In this document: piece after piece, positions 43,276 to 51,752 of the stretch
How positions within the stretch are numbered: position 1 is the stretch's first letter
Layout: the number at the start of each line of letters is the position of its first letter
Assembly (NCBI RefSeq): GCF_918698155.1
Contig: NZ_CAKKLX010000006.1
Span: forward strand, 124,001 to 188,000
From: Roseomonas sp. CECT 9278
GTDB lineage: Bacteria > Pseudomonadota > Alphaproteobacteria > Acetobacterales > Acetobacteraceae
Reading direction: 5' to 3'
DNA: 64,000 nucleotides
Position numbers and translations under genes: made by a program
The notes under the pieces: generated by a model
Database searches by the model: none
The model's input: the letters and a program-made list of their open reading frames with translations, nothing else
What the model was told of the DNA's origin: nothing

Positions 43276-44295
43276 TCAGTTGCGCGGCGCCGACTTGCCG
43301 TCGAAGCGCCCCGCCCATTCGCGCAGCAGGCGGTCGCGCTGCGTGGCGATGGCGCGGAAATCGGCGCTCACGAGGCGCTCGGCGAAGTCGGCGGGGTAGT
43401 TGCGCACGGTCGGCTCCACGCCGGGCAGCGCCAGCAGCGCGTAGTAGCGGCCATAGAGCTCCATCGCCGGGCGCGACACCGCGAAATCCGCCAGCCGCCG
43501 CGCCGCCGCCAGGTTGCGCGTGCCACGCATGATCGCGGTCGCCTCCAGGTCGAAGCCGACCCCGTCGGTCGGCACGATGATCTCGATCGGCGCGCCCTGG
43601 TTGCGCAGCGTCACCGACCGCATGTCGAAGGAGATACCGACGCCGTACTCGCCGCGCGCCGCGTTGTTGCACGGCGCGCTGCCGGAATGCGTGTAGACCT
43701 GGATGTTGTCATGCAGGCGCGTCATGTAGTCCCAGGCGGCGGCCTCGCCGCGCGCGCCGATCCAGCCCGCCATCGTCAGGAAGCCGGTCCCCGAGGAACT
43801 CGGGTTCGGCATCACCACCTGGCCGCGGAAGGCCGGGTTCAGCAGGTCGTTCCAGGTCGTCGGGCGCGGCAGGTTGCGCTGCTGCGCAACCACCGTGTTG
43901 AAGCAAATGGCGGAGACGAAGGCGTCCATGCCCGTCCAGGTCATCGGGCTGCGGTCGGAGCGCATGTTGGCGCGCAGCGCCTCGGCCCCCTGCGGCGTAT
44001 AGGGTTCGAGCATGTCGAGCCCTTCCATCTGCAGCAGCGAGAAGACCGACAGGCCCCACACCACGTCGGCGCGCGGGTTCTGCCGCTCGGCGATCAGGCG
44101 GGCGGTGACGATTCCGGTGGAGTCGCGCACCCAGGCGATCTCGATGTCGCGCAGCGCGGCCTCGGCCGCCTGCTTGAAGGGGGCGAGCTGCTCGTTCTCC
44201 AGCGCGGTGTAGACGGTCAGGCGCGTGCGCTGCTGCGCTTCGGCAGCGGGAGCAAGGCCGAACACGGCGCAGGCGAGCAGGGCAAGGCGACGCAT
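43276..44295 (-). CDS. 2-aminoethylphosphonate ABC transporter substrate-binding protein
   Basis: A 339-residue periplasmic protein; ATG at 44295 with GGGAG 8 bases upstream. The signal peptide is about 20 residues (MRRLALLACAVFGLAPAAEA). It closely follows the phosphonate-type binding-protein pattern: IAWVRDSTGIVTARLIAE, DVVWGLSVFSLL, VVMPNPSSSGTGFLTM and QVYTHSGSAPCNNAARG. These segments distinguish it from iron(III)-binding relatives. It is separated from phnX by 81 bases, the largest gap in the operon, so a secondary promoter there is possible. Confidence 0.9.
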   Translation of the reverse strand: MRRLALLACAVFGLAPAAEAQQRTRLTVYTALENEQLAPFKQAAEAALRDIEIAWVRDSTGIVTARLIAERQNPRADVVWGLSVFSLLQMEGLDMLEPYTPQGAEALRANMRSDRSPMTWTGMDAFVSAICFNTVVAQQRNLPRPTTWNDLLNPAFRGQVVMPNPSSSGTGFLTMAGWIGARGEAAAWDYMTRLHDNIQVYTHSGSAPCNNAARGEYGVGISFDMRSVTLRNQGAPIEIIVPTDGVGFDLEATAIMRGTRNLAAARRLADFAVSRPAMELYGRYYALLALPGVEPTVRNYPADFAERLVSADFRAIATQRDRLLREWAGRFDGKSAPRN

Positions 44296-44376
44296 GATGG
44301 TGGCTCCCTCGGGCATGGTCAGGTGCCTACCGCGCGCCCGGCGTCAGCCATGTGGCAGTCGTGTTGCGTTTGCGTG

Positions 44377-45201
44377 TCAGGGTGCCTCGAGCAACCCGGG
44401 ACGCTCGCCGGCGGCGAGCCGCGCCTCGATCAGCTCGACGACCGCCGGGAGATCGGCGACGGAATCGACCACGAGATGCGCGCCGGCGCGCAGCAGGCTG
44501 TCGGTCGCGGCGCGGCGCAGGGTGTCGCGCGCCGACGGGTCCAGCGCGGCGAGCTCATCGGCGTCCAGCCCGGCGATATTGCCGGTCAGCGCGACACCGA
44601 CCGCCCAGCAGCCCGCCGCACGCGCCTCGCCGATGCCCGGCGGCGTGTCGTCCAGCTTGACCACCCGGCTCGCGGGCCAGATGCCCATGGCGGCCATCGC
44701 GTGCCACATCTGCAGCGGCGCGGGGCGGCCGGCCGCCAGGTCGCCGGCACAGACCATGACCTCCGGCGCGAAGCCCTGTGCGGCCGCCAGCGGCGCCAGG
44801 CGCTGCATGATCGGTCGCGTGTAGCCGGTGGTCGATCCGATGCGGATGCCACGCGCGGCGCACCAGTCGAGCGCGGCGCGCACGCCCGGGATCAAGGCGC
44901 TGTGCGCCTCGACCGCCGCCACGTTCAGCGGTTCGAAGACCTCGAAGATGGCGTCGATCGCCGCGTCGTCGAAGTCGCGCCCATGCTGCGCGCGCCAGGC
45001 GGCGGCCACGGCGGGCACGCTGCCGACCAGGCGGATGTGGTCGCGCTTCGCCATGCCCATCGGCCCGCGCGCATCGGCGATGGAGATGGTCACGCCGAAT
45101 TGCCCGAAGGCGTCGACGAAGGCGCCCATCGGCGCGCGCGAACCGTGGTCGAGCACCGTGCCGGCCCAGTCGAAGATGACGGCCTTGATCTGCGTGGTCA
45201 T
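44377..45201 (-). CDS. phnX: Phosphonoacetaldehyde hydrolase (phosphonatase)
   Basis: A 274-residue HAD-superfamily enzyme; its ATG at 45201 overlaps the FAD oxidase stop. The nucleophile Asp11 is in VIFDWAGTVLDHG, with the phosphonatase-specific Ala at position 13. Lys52 in MGMAKRDHIRL is the Schiff-base lysine that distinguishes PhnX from other HAD phosphatases. The C-terminal VVKLDDTPPGIGEARAAGCW supplies the metal-binding Asp residues. It converts phosphonoacetaldehyde to acetaldehyde and phosphate in the cytoplasm. The usual partner transaminase PhnW is absent from the window. Confidence 0.95.
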   Translation of the reverse strand: MTTQIKAVIFDWAGTVLDHGSRAPMGAFVDAFGQFGVTISIADARGPMGMAKRDHIRLVGSVPAVAAAWRAQHGRDFDDAAIDAIFEVFEPLNVAAVEAHSALIPGVRAALDWCAARGIRIGSTTGYTRPIMQRLAPLAAAQGFAPEVMVCAGDLAAGRPAPLQMWHAMAAMGIWPASRVVKLDDTPPGIGEARAAGCWAVGVALTGNIAGLDADELAALDPSARDTLRRAATDSLLRAGAHLVVDSVADLPAVVELIEARLAAGERPGLLEAP

Positions 45202-46319
45202 GGGTTCGCCTCCAGGTCGGCCAGAACGTCCTCCGCCAGGCCGAAGGCCGTGCTCGCGCCGGTGCCGGAGGTGACGCAGACCAGGCGCACGCCAGGTGCG
45301 ACGCGTTCGAAGAAGGCGTCCTCGGACGCCGACGGATACAGCCCGGTCCAGCGTTCGATCACCCGCGGGGCCGGCAGGTCGAGCACCGCCTGCGCCTCCC
45401 GCAGGATCAACGCGTCGACATGCTCGGGCTGGAAGGGGTCCGGCGTCGGGCCATAGTGGTGGCTGTCGCCGACCACCAGCGACCCGTCGTCGCTCTGCAC
45501 GACGATCAGATGCACGCCGTTCGCGATCTCCTCGGCCTGCTCCGCCTGCAGGCGCGCGCGCAGGGCCGGCAGGGCGGCGCAGTCGGCGTAGCCGCGGTAG
45601 CGGTCGAGGCCGAGGTCGCTCATCACCGCCGCCGGCAGGCGCCAGCCCGGATCGGCGAGGCGCAGCATGTGCAGCTTGCACAGCGTCACGCCGCGGCGGG
45701 CGAAGCTGTCGGGAAACAGCGTCGCGAGGTCGGGGCCGGGGCAGACCACGATACGGGGCGCGTGAAAGCAACCGGCCGTGGTCTCGACGATCCCCTCGGC
45801 CACGCCGCGCACCGCGACCTGTCGGCCGAAAGCGACACCCAGCCCGCCCTCGATCCAGGTTGCCAGCCGGGGAATCGCGTCGCGGCTCTCGACGCGCAGC
45901 TCGTGCGGACTGTGCAGCGCCGCGATGACGCCATCGGCGCGCAGCGGCGGTCCATGGGCGGCAAGTTCGGCACCGCGCAGGACGCGGCAGCCCTCGCCCA
46001 TCGGGCTGGCCGCGAAGTCCTCGATCACGGCCACGGCCTCGGGCCGGCGCGCGCACATCAGCAGGCCGCGATGCTGGATCCCGATGCCGGCGAGCGGCGC
46101 GACCTCGGCCCAGATGTCGCGGGCGCGGCGGGCGCGGCGCCAGGTGTCGCGCACGCCCTGGCCCGTCACGGTGACGAAGCCGAAATTGCGGATGGACGCG
46201 CCATTCGCCTGCGCGTCCCGATCCAGCACCAGCACGCGCTGCCCGGCACGCGCGGCGTGCAGCGCGTGCGCAAGGCCGACGATGCCGGCGCCCACGATGA
46301 TCATGTCGAAGCGGCTCAT
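45198..46319 (-). CDS. FAD-dependent amine oxidase of the phosphonate-associated type
   Basis: A 373-residue DAO-fold flavoenzyme with GAGIVG at residues 10-15 for FAD, SIRNFGFVTVTGQG near residue 42 and a C-terminal VCVTSGTGASTAFGLAEDVL. Its length and the SIRNFG segment fit the FAD-dependent oxidoreductase family repeatedly found beside phnX and aminoethylphosphonate transporters. Members oxidise aminoethylphosphonate or its N-methyl form. Its stop overlaps the phnX ATG, so the product is likely handed to PhnX. It could supply phosphonoacetaldehyde directly, replacing PhnW, with ammonia or methylamine and peroxide as by-products (inference). No signal peptide. Confidence 0.87.
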   Translation of the reverse strand: MSRFDMIIVGAGIVGLAHALHAARAGQRVLVLDRDAQANGASIRNFGFVTVTGQGVRDTWRRARRARDIWAEVAPLAGIGIQHRGLLMCARRPEAVAVIEDFAASPMGEGCRVLRGAELAAHGPPLRADGVIAALHSPHELRVESRDAIPRLATWIEGGLGVAFGRQVAVRGVAEGIVETTAGCFHAPRIVVCPGPDLATLFPDSFARRGVTLCKLHMLRLADPGWRLPAAVMSDLGLDRYRGYADCAALPALRARLQAEQAEEIANGVHLIVVQSDDGSLVVGDSHHYGPTPDPFQPEHVDALILREAQAVLDLPAPRVIERWTGLYPSASEDAFFERVAPGVRLVCVTSGTGASTAFGLAEDVLADLEANP

Positions 46320-46346
46320 GCGGTCCGGGCTAGCACGTTGGCGCGT

Positions 46347-47225
46347 TCAGCGCAGCGTCGGGTCGAGCCGGTCGCGCAGCCAATCCCCGATCAGCGAGAC
46401 CGAGAGCGTGGTCAGCACGATGGTGACGGCCGGCGCCAGCAGGATCCAGGGTGCGCGCGTGAGGTACTCCCGCCCATAGCCCACCATGGAACCGAGCGAG
46501 GTCTGCGGCGGCTGCACGCCCAGGCCCAGGAAGGACAGGCCGGATTCCAGCAGGATCACCTCCGGGAAGGCGAGCGTCATGGACACGATGAGGGTCGAGG
46601 CGATGTTCGGCAGCACGTGCCGACCATAGATCCGCCAGGGCGACGCGCCGAGCCCGCGCACCGCCGCCGCGTAGCCCTGCGTGCCCGCCGCCAGCGCCAG
46701 GCCGCGGGCGATCCGCGCGTAGCGTTCCCAGGCGTGCAGCCCGAGCAGGCAGACCAGCAGCGCCAGCGAATTGCCGAAGAAGGCAAGCACCGCCAGGGCG
46801 AGGATCAGGAAGGGCAGCGAGGCCGAGAAGTCCACCAGCGCCAGCACGGCCTGTTCCACCAGGCCACGGAAATGCGCGGCGAGGAAGCCGAGCGTGGTGC
46901 CCACAACGGCACCGATGATGGTCGCGCCGAAGGCGATCAGCAGGCTGGTGCGGATCGAATAGATCAGGCGCGAGAGCACGTCGCGCCCGAGTTCGTCCGT
47001 CCCGAGCGGATGCAGCCAGCCGCCCCCCAGCAGCACAGGCGGCGAGAGCCGGTTGCGCAGGTCGAGCGCCGTGTACGGATACGGTGCCAGCAGGTCGGCA
47101 AGGACGGCGACCAGCAGCATCAGCGCGAGCCAGCCGATCCCGAAGATCACCAGGGTCGGCATCGCCTCGCGCCGGCGAGGCGGCGGCGCGAGCGTGGCCG
47201 CGACGGTCAACGGAGCCTCGGGCAT
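46347..47225 (-). CDS. ABC transporter permease (DppC type)
   Basis: A 292-residue permease with DppC hallmarks: LGTDELGRDVLSRLIYSIR, an EAA-type loop (YAAAVRGLGASPWRIYGRHV) and SGLSFLGLGVQPPQTSLGSM. About six helices are predicted. It starts 1 base from the DppB-type gene stop and is followed, 27 bases on, by the FAD oxidase gene, which places the transporter in the same transcript as the phosphonate enzymes. It belongs with the DppB-type gene and the two ATPases as one dipeptide-type importer. Confidence 0.92.
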   Translation of the reverse strand: MPEAPLTVAATLAPPPRRREAMPTLVIFGIGWLALMLLVAVLADLLAPYPYTALDLRNRLSPPVLLGGGWLHPLGTDELGRDVLSRLIYSIRTSLLIAFGATIIGAVVGTTLGFLAAHFRGLVEQAVLALVDFSASLPFLILALAVLAFFGNSLALLVCLLGLHAWERYARIARGLALAAGTQGYAAAVRGLGASPWRIYGRHVLPNIASTLIVSMTLAFPEVILLESGLSFLGLGVQPPQTSLGSMVGYGREYLTRAPWILLAPAVTIVLTTLSVSLIGDWLRDRLDPTLR

Positions 47226-47226
47226 C

Positions 47227-48159
47227 TCAGGCGGCCTTCTGCGGCGCGGCGCGCAGCCTCGGGTCGAGCAGGCCGTACAGCAGGTCCACGACCAGGTTCG
47301 AGCAGACCATCGTCACCGCCACCAGCAGGAGCACGCACTGCACGACCGCGAGGTCGCGATTGCCGACCGCCACCACCAGCAGCCGCCCCACGCCCGGCCA
47401 CGAGAACACGCTCTCGACCACCACCGCGCCGGCGATCAGCGAGCCGACCATGAAGCCGATGATGGTGACGGTCGGAATGGCCGCGTTCGGCAGCGCATGC
47501 CCGATGACGACCCGGCGCCAGGGCACGCCCTTGGCGCTCGCCGTCCGGATATAGGGCTGCCCCAGCACTTCGAGCATGGCGCTGCGCGTGAATCGCGCCA
47601 GCACCGCCGCGCCACCCAGGCCCAGCGTGACGACGGGCAGGATGGCGTGGCGCCAGCTCTCCTGACCGCCCGAGGGCAGCCAGCCCAGCTGCACCGCGAA
47701 GACCAGCACCAGCAGGAGCCCGAGCACGAAGGACGGCACGGTGAAGCCGGCCACCGCCATGACCATGACGACGCGATCGGCCAGCGAATTCCGGTGCAGC
47801 GCCGCATAGATGCCGGCCGGTATGCCCAGGCAGATCTTGATGAGCAGGGCCGGGAGCGTGAGCGCGAGGGTCGCGGGAATGCGTTCGCCGACCAGCACGA
47901 TGGCATCGCGCCCATCCCGCATCGAACGCCCCAGGTCGCCCTGCAGGATCGCCCAGAAGTACGAGAGGTACTGCACCCAGATCGGCTCATCGAGACCCCA
48001 GGCCGCGCGGAACGCGTCCACCGCCTCGGGCGGTGCATCCGCGCCCATGATGATCTGTGCCGGGTCGCCCGACATGCGCAGGACGACGAAGGCGAAGGTC
48101 ACGACCATGGCGATGGTCAGCGCCGCGCGTGCCAGCCGGGAGGCGAAGAAACGGATCAT
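47227..48159 (-). CDS. ABC transporter permease (DppB type)
   Basis: A 310-residue permease; ATG at 48159 (MIRFFASRLARAALTIAMVV), the typical first helix, is preferred to an in-frame ATG 17 codons upstream inside the ATPase gene. It contains YIRTASAKGVPWRRVVIGHA (EAA-type loop) and the C-terminal FSWPGVGRLLVVAVGNRD. Compared with the DppB at 25052 it is a different sequence, so this is a separate transporter and not a local copy. It lies 1 base from both neighbours. Confidence 0.92.
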   Translation of the reverse strand: MIRFFASRLARAALTIAMVVTFAFVVLRMSGDPAQIIMGADAPPEAVDAFRAAWGLDEPIWVQYLSYFWAILQGDLGRSMRDGRDAIVLVGERIPATLALTLPALLIKICLGIPAGIYAALHRNSLADRVVMVMAVAGFTVPSFVLGLLLVLVFAVQLGWLPSGGQESWRHAILPVVTLGLGGAAVLARFTRSAMLEVLGQPYIRTASAKGVPWRRVVIGHALPNAAIPTVTIIGFMVGSLIAGAVVVESVFSWPGVGRLLVVAVGNRDLAVVQCVLLLVAVTMVCSNLVVDLLYGLLDPRLRAAPQKAA

Positions 48160-48160
48160 C

Positions 48161-49171
48161 TCAGGCGGCCTCCTGCCGGTCGGTGCCCTGGCCGGCGGCG
48201 GCGTCCCCATGCGCGACGTGGCAGGCCACGAGACGCCCGTCCGCGCGCGGCTTCAGCGGCGGGACGTCCTGCGCGCAGCGCGCGGACGCGACCGGACAGC
48301 GGGGATGGAAGGCGCAGCCCGAAGGGCGGTCCGCGGGATTGGGCGGGTCGCCCTGCAGCACGATGCGCCGGCCGCCGCGGCCCGGATGCGGAATCGCGGA
48401 GACCAGCGCACGCGCATAGGGATGCGCCGGGTCGTGCAGCACGGCGTCGGGCTCGCCTTCCTCGACGATGCGCCCGAGATACATCACCGCGACACGATGG
48501 CTGACCTGGCGCACCGCGCGCAGGTCGTGGCTGATGAACAGCAGCGCCGTGCCGAAACGCTCCTGGAGCTCGACCAGCAGGTTCATCACCTGGGCCTGGA
48601 TCGAGACATCGAGCGCGCTGATCGGTTCATCGCAGACCAGCAGCGCCGGGTCGGTGGCGAGCGCGCGGGCGAGCACCGCGCGCTGGCGCTGGCCGCCGGA
48701 GAGTTCGTGCGGATAGCGCGCCGCCTGGTCGGGCCGCAGGCCGACGGCACGCAGCAACTCCTGCACGCGTGCCGCGCGGGCCGCGGGATCGCCGATGCCA
48801 TGGATATCGAGCGGTTCGATCACCTGCGCCCCGATCGGCAGCCGGCGGTCGAGCGCGCCGAGCGGATCCTGGAACACCATCTGCATGCGCATGCGCAGCG
48901 CCCGCCACGCCGCCGTGCCCGGTGCCGGCATGGTGCGTCCGTCGAAGGAGACGCTGCCCGCATCGGGGCTCTCCATGCCGAGCACGAGCCTGCCGGTCGT
49001 CGATTTCCCGCAGCCCGACTCACCCACCAGGCCGAGCGTCCGCCCACGCTCAAGCCGCAGCGACACGCCATCGACGGCACGGACATCGACCGCGCGACCG
49101 AACATGCCGCGGCGCATGGTGTAGCGACGGACCAGGCCTTCCGCCTCGAGCAGCGCGCCGCCGGCCTTCAC
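48161..49171 (-). CDS. ABC transporter ATP-binding protein (DppF type)
   Basis: A 336-residue ATPase starting at GTG 49171 in a GTGA overlap with the upstream ATPase stop. Walker A is GESGCGKST, the signature is LSGGQRQR and Walker B is LLVCDEPISALD. The C-terminal cysteine segment GCAFHPRCPVASARC is typical of DppF. It has a short charged extension at the C-terminus ending in GTDRQEAA. It provides one motor subunit of the dipeptide-type importer that shares the operon with PhnX. Confidence 0.92.
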   Translation of the reverse strand: MKAGGALLEAEGLVRRYTMRRGMFGRAVDVRAVDGVSLRLERGRTLGLVGESGCGKSTTGRLVLGMESPDAGSVSFDGRTMPAPGTAAWRALRMRMQMVFQDPLGALDRRLPIGAQVIEPLDIHGIGDPAARAARVQELLRAVGLRPDQAARYPHELSGGQRQRAVLARALATDPALLVCDEPISALDVSIQAQVMNLLVELQERFGTALLFISHDLRAVRQVSHRVAVMYLGRIVEEGEPDAVLHDPAHPYARALVSAIPHPGRGGRRIVLQGDPPNPADRPSGCAFHPRCPVASARCAQDVPPLKPRADGRLVACHVAHGDAAAGQGTDRQEAA

Positions 49172-50145
49172 GCCGGCACCATCTCGGCCGAGGCGGTCCG
49201 CACGCGGGTGCAGGCGGCCCGGTGGTCGGGCGCCACGCGGCGCGTGTCGGGCAAGGCGGCGTCGCAGACGGCGGCGCGATGCGCGCAGCGCGGCGCGAAG
49301 GCGCAGCCGGGCGGCATCGCCCAGGGCTCCGGCACGCCACCCGGGATCGCGGCCAGCGGCCGGCGCGGGCCATCGATCGGCGGCAGGGCACCGATCAGCC
49401 CCTGCGTGTAGGGATGCGCTGCGCCGTCGAACAGCCGCGCGACCGGTGCTTCCTCCACGATGCGCCCGGCATACATGACCGCGACGCGGTCGCAGGCTTC
49501 CGCCACCACGCCGAGGTCATGGCTGATCAGCACCAGCGCCATTCCGGTCTCGCGCCGCAGGGCCTGCAGCAGTTCCAGGATCTGCGCCTGGATGGTGACA
49601 TCGAGCGCGGTGGTCGGTTCGTCGGCGACCAGGAGCTCCGGCTGGCCGGCCAGCGCGATGGCGATCATCACGCGCTGGTTCTGGCCGCCGGAGAGTTCGT
49701 GCGGATAGGCGTCGAGCCGGCGGGCGGCATCGGGGATGCCGACCTGGTCGAACAGGCGCTTCGCCTCCGCGCGCGCTGCGCCGCCATTCATGCCGCGATG
49801 CAGGGACAGCGCCTCGGTCACCTGCCGCCCGATGCGGTGAACGGGGTTCAGGCTGCTGGCGGGGTCCTGGAAGATCATGGCGATCCGCCCGCCGCGCACG
49901 CGGTCGAGCAGCGCCGCGGGCGCGCCCACCAGTTCCTGCCCGCTGATCGTCACGCTGCCGCCAATGCGCGCACGCGCCGGCAACAGCCCAAGCGCGGCCA
50001 GCCAGGTGACGGACTTGCCGCAGCCGGACTCGCCCACCATGCCGAGCGCCTCGCCAGGGGCCACCGTCACATCGATCCCGCGCAGCGCGGCCTGGCCGTC
50101 GAAGGCGACGGTCAGGCCACTGATCGCCACGAGCGGCGCGCTCAC
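49168..50145 (-). CDS. ABC transporter ATP-binding protein (DppD type)
   Basis: A 325-residue ATPase; I place the start at GTG 50145, which overlaps the stop of the third binding protein (GTGA). The longer frame from 50187 intrudes into that gene. Walker A is GESGCGKS, the signature is LSGGQNQR and Walker B is [12 protein letters not shown]. The C-terminal cysteine cluster [15 protein letters not shown] is complete. It pairs with the DppF-type subunit immediately downstream. Confidence 0.9.
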   Translation of the reverse strand: MSAPLVAISGLTVAFDGQAALRGIDVTVAPGEALGMVGESGCGKSVTWLAALGLLPARARIGGSVTISGQELVGAPAALLDRVRGGRIAMIFQDPASSLNPVHRIGRQVTEALSLHRGMNGGAARAEAKRLFDQVGIPDAARRLDAYPHELSGGQNQRVMIAIALAGQPELLVADEPTTALDVTIQAQILELLQALRRETGMALVLISHDLGVVAEACDRVAVMYAGRIVEEAPVARLFDGAAHPYTQGLIGALPPIDGPRRPLAAIPGGVPEPWAMPPGCAFAPRCAHRAAVCDAALPDTRRVAPDHRAACTRVRTASAEMVPA

Positions 50146-51752
50146 GCCCCGACCCGCAGGTTGCCGGGGCCGAAATCCATCGCCCAACCCCGCGCGGCAC
50201 GCCAGGCGATGTCGCGGCGCTTCGCGGTGAAGGCCGCCGCCTGGTGCAGCACGACGTAACAGGGGTCCTCGCGCTCCACGATTTCGAGCAGGCGACGGAA
50301 CTGCGAACGCCGGCGCGCCATGTCCGTCTCGGCCTCAAGCGCGGTGGCGACCGAATCGAATTCGGCATTCGTCCATTCGCCGTTGCGCTCGGCCTCGGTC
50401 CGCGGGCCGATACCGCGCAGCAGGCCGGCGACCGGATCGCCGAAGATCGAGGTATTCGACCAGTCGCGGACGCCGCGGCCGGGCGTGCGGGCGGTGACCT
50501 GCGGGAAGTTCTCGCGCATCTCGATCTGCACGTTCAGCCCGACCGCGCGCCACATCTCGACCGCGATCTGCGCGTTGGCGACCTGGTTGGTGTAGTAGTT
50601 GTTGAGCAGGCGATAGGGGATCGGCGCGCCGCGGTAATTCGCCTCGCGCAGCAGGCGCCGGGCCTCGGCGGGGTCGAAGCGCGGGTTCTCCCAGTCGGCG
50701 ATGTACATCTCGCCATAACTTTCGAGCTGCAGGCCGCGCGGGATCTCGGTACGGCCCGCCCACAGCGTCTCGACCAGCACGCGGCGGTCGATCGCGTGCG
50801 ACATCGCGCGCCGGATGCGCGCATCGGCCAGCACCGGATGCGTCTTGTCGAAGGAGAACTTGCGGATGTTGTTGATCGGGCTGCCCAGCACCTCGAAGCG
50901 CGCATTGCGCTCGACCACCTGGATCTGGTCGGGCGGGATGTCGCAGGCGAAGTCGTACTCGCCGGAGAACAGGCCGTTCACCCGGCCGGAGACCTCCGGC
51001 ACCTCCACGAAGCGCAACCGCCGAGCGGGCGGGCGCCCGCCCCAGTAGTCGTCATGCGCCTCCATCACCAGCAGCGTGTCCGGACGGAACTCCGCGATGC
51101 GGTAGGGGCCGGTGCCGATCGGCGCGCGGCCCCAGGCGAGCCAATTCTCCGCGGCGGCGAAGGCCTCGCGCGACAGGATCGCGCCGACACTCTGCGCGAC
51201 GCGACCTTCCAGCGTCACGTCCGGCGTGCGGTTGACGTAGCGCACGGTGTGGCGGTCGATGATCTCGACGCGCTGCAACTCCGGATAGGTCCGCCGCCCC
51301 ACGGCGACCACTTCGGCCGGTGGCTCCTTGCCGATGGTCCCCGCGAGCACGGTCGTGGTCCCGGCGCCCGTGGCGCCGCGCGTGCCGAACAGGCGTTCAC
51401 CAAAGGAGAAGGCGACGTCTTCGGCCGTCATCTCGCGTCCGCCGTGGAAGCGCACACCCTCGCGCAGCGTGAGCTCCAGCGTCGTCGCATCGGGCCGCCG
51501 CCACGACGTGGCGAGCCCGGGCACGAGCCGCCCGCCGCCCAGCCAGTCGGTGCCGACCAGCTGTTCCGCATAAAGCCCATGCAGGCGGAAGCCGACATTC
51601 GACTGCTCGCGCGGCGGCTCGAAGGTGTTCGAGTTCGACAGCTTCTGCACCGCGATGGTCAGCACCGGACGCTGGTCGGCCTGGGCGAAGGCGGGCCGCG
51701 CCAGCGTGGCGGAGGCCGCGGCGGCAAGCGCCGCGCGTCGGGTCGCCCGCAT
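50142..51752 (-). CDS. ABC transporter substrate-binding protein, family 5 (third of three tandem paralogues)
   Basis: A 536-residue SBP_bac_5 protein with ATG at 51752 sharing a base with the previous stop (TGATG). The signal peptide contains a twin arginine (ATRRAALAAAASATLARPAF). It shares with its two neighbours the motifs TIAVQK, EQSNVG, PYRLLNNYYTNQ and VQIEMREN, and all three end in MDFxxxNxG. It differs from them mainly in the first 150 residues (SNSNTFEPPREQSNVGFRLH). The GTG of the DppD-type ATPase overlaps its stop. Probably binds a related but distinct ligand. Confidence 0.92.
   Translation of the reverse strand: MRATRRAALAAAASATLARPAFAQADQRPVLTIAVQKLSNSNTFEPPREQSNVGFRLHGLYAEQLVGTDWLGGGRLVPGLATSWRRPDATTLELTLREGVRFHGGREMTAEDVAFSFGERLFGTRGATGAGTTTVLAGTIGKEPPAEVVAVGRRTYPELQRVEIIDRHTVRYVNRTPDVTLEGRVAQSVGAILSREAFAAAENWLAWGRAPIGTGPYRIAEFRPDTLLVMEAHDDYWGGRPPARRLRFVEVPEVSGRVNGLFSGEYDFACDIPPDQIQVVERNARFEVLGSPINNIRKFSFDKTHPVLADARIRRAMSHAIDRRVLVETLWAGRTEIPRGLQLESYGEMYIADWENPRFDPAEARRLLREANYRGAPIPYRLLNNYYTNQVANAQIAVEMWRAVGLNVQIEMRENFPQVTARTPGRGVRDWSNTSIFGDPVAGLLRGIGPRTEAERNGEWTNAEFDSVATALEAETDMARRRSQFRRLLEIVEREDPCYVVLHQAAAFTAKRRDIAWRAARGWAMDFGPGNLRVGA

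Noticed and set aside
43276-44295. Iron(III)-binding protein
   Set aside because: The binding protein and fused permease resemble iron(III) systems, but the motifs VRDSTGIVTA and YTHSGSAPC and the phnX and FAD oxidase neighbours fit the aminoethylphosphonate type better.
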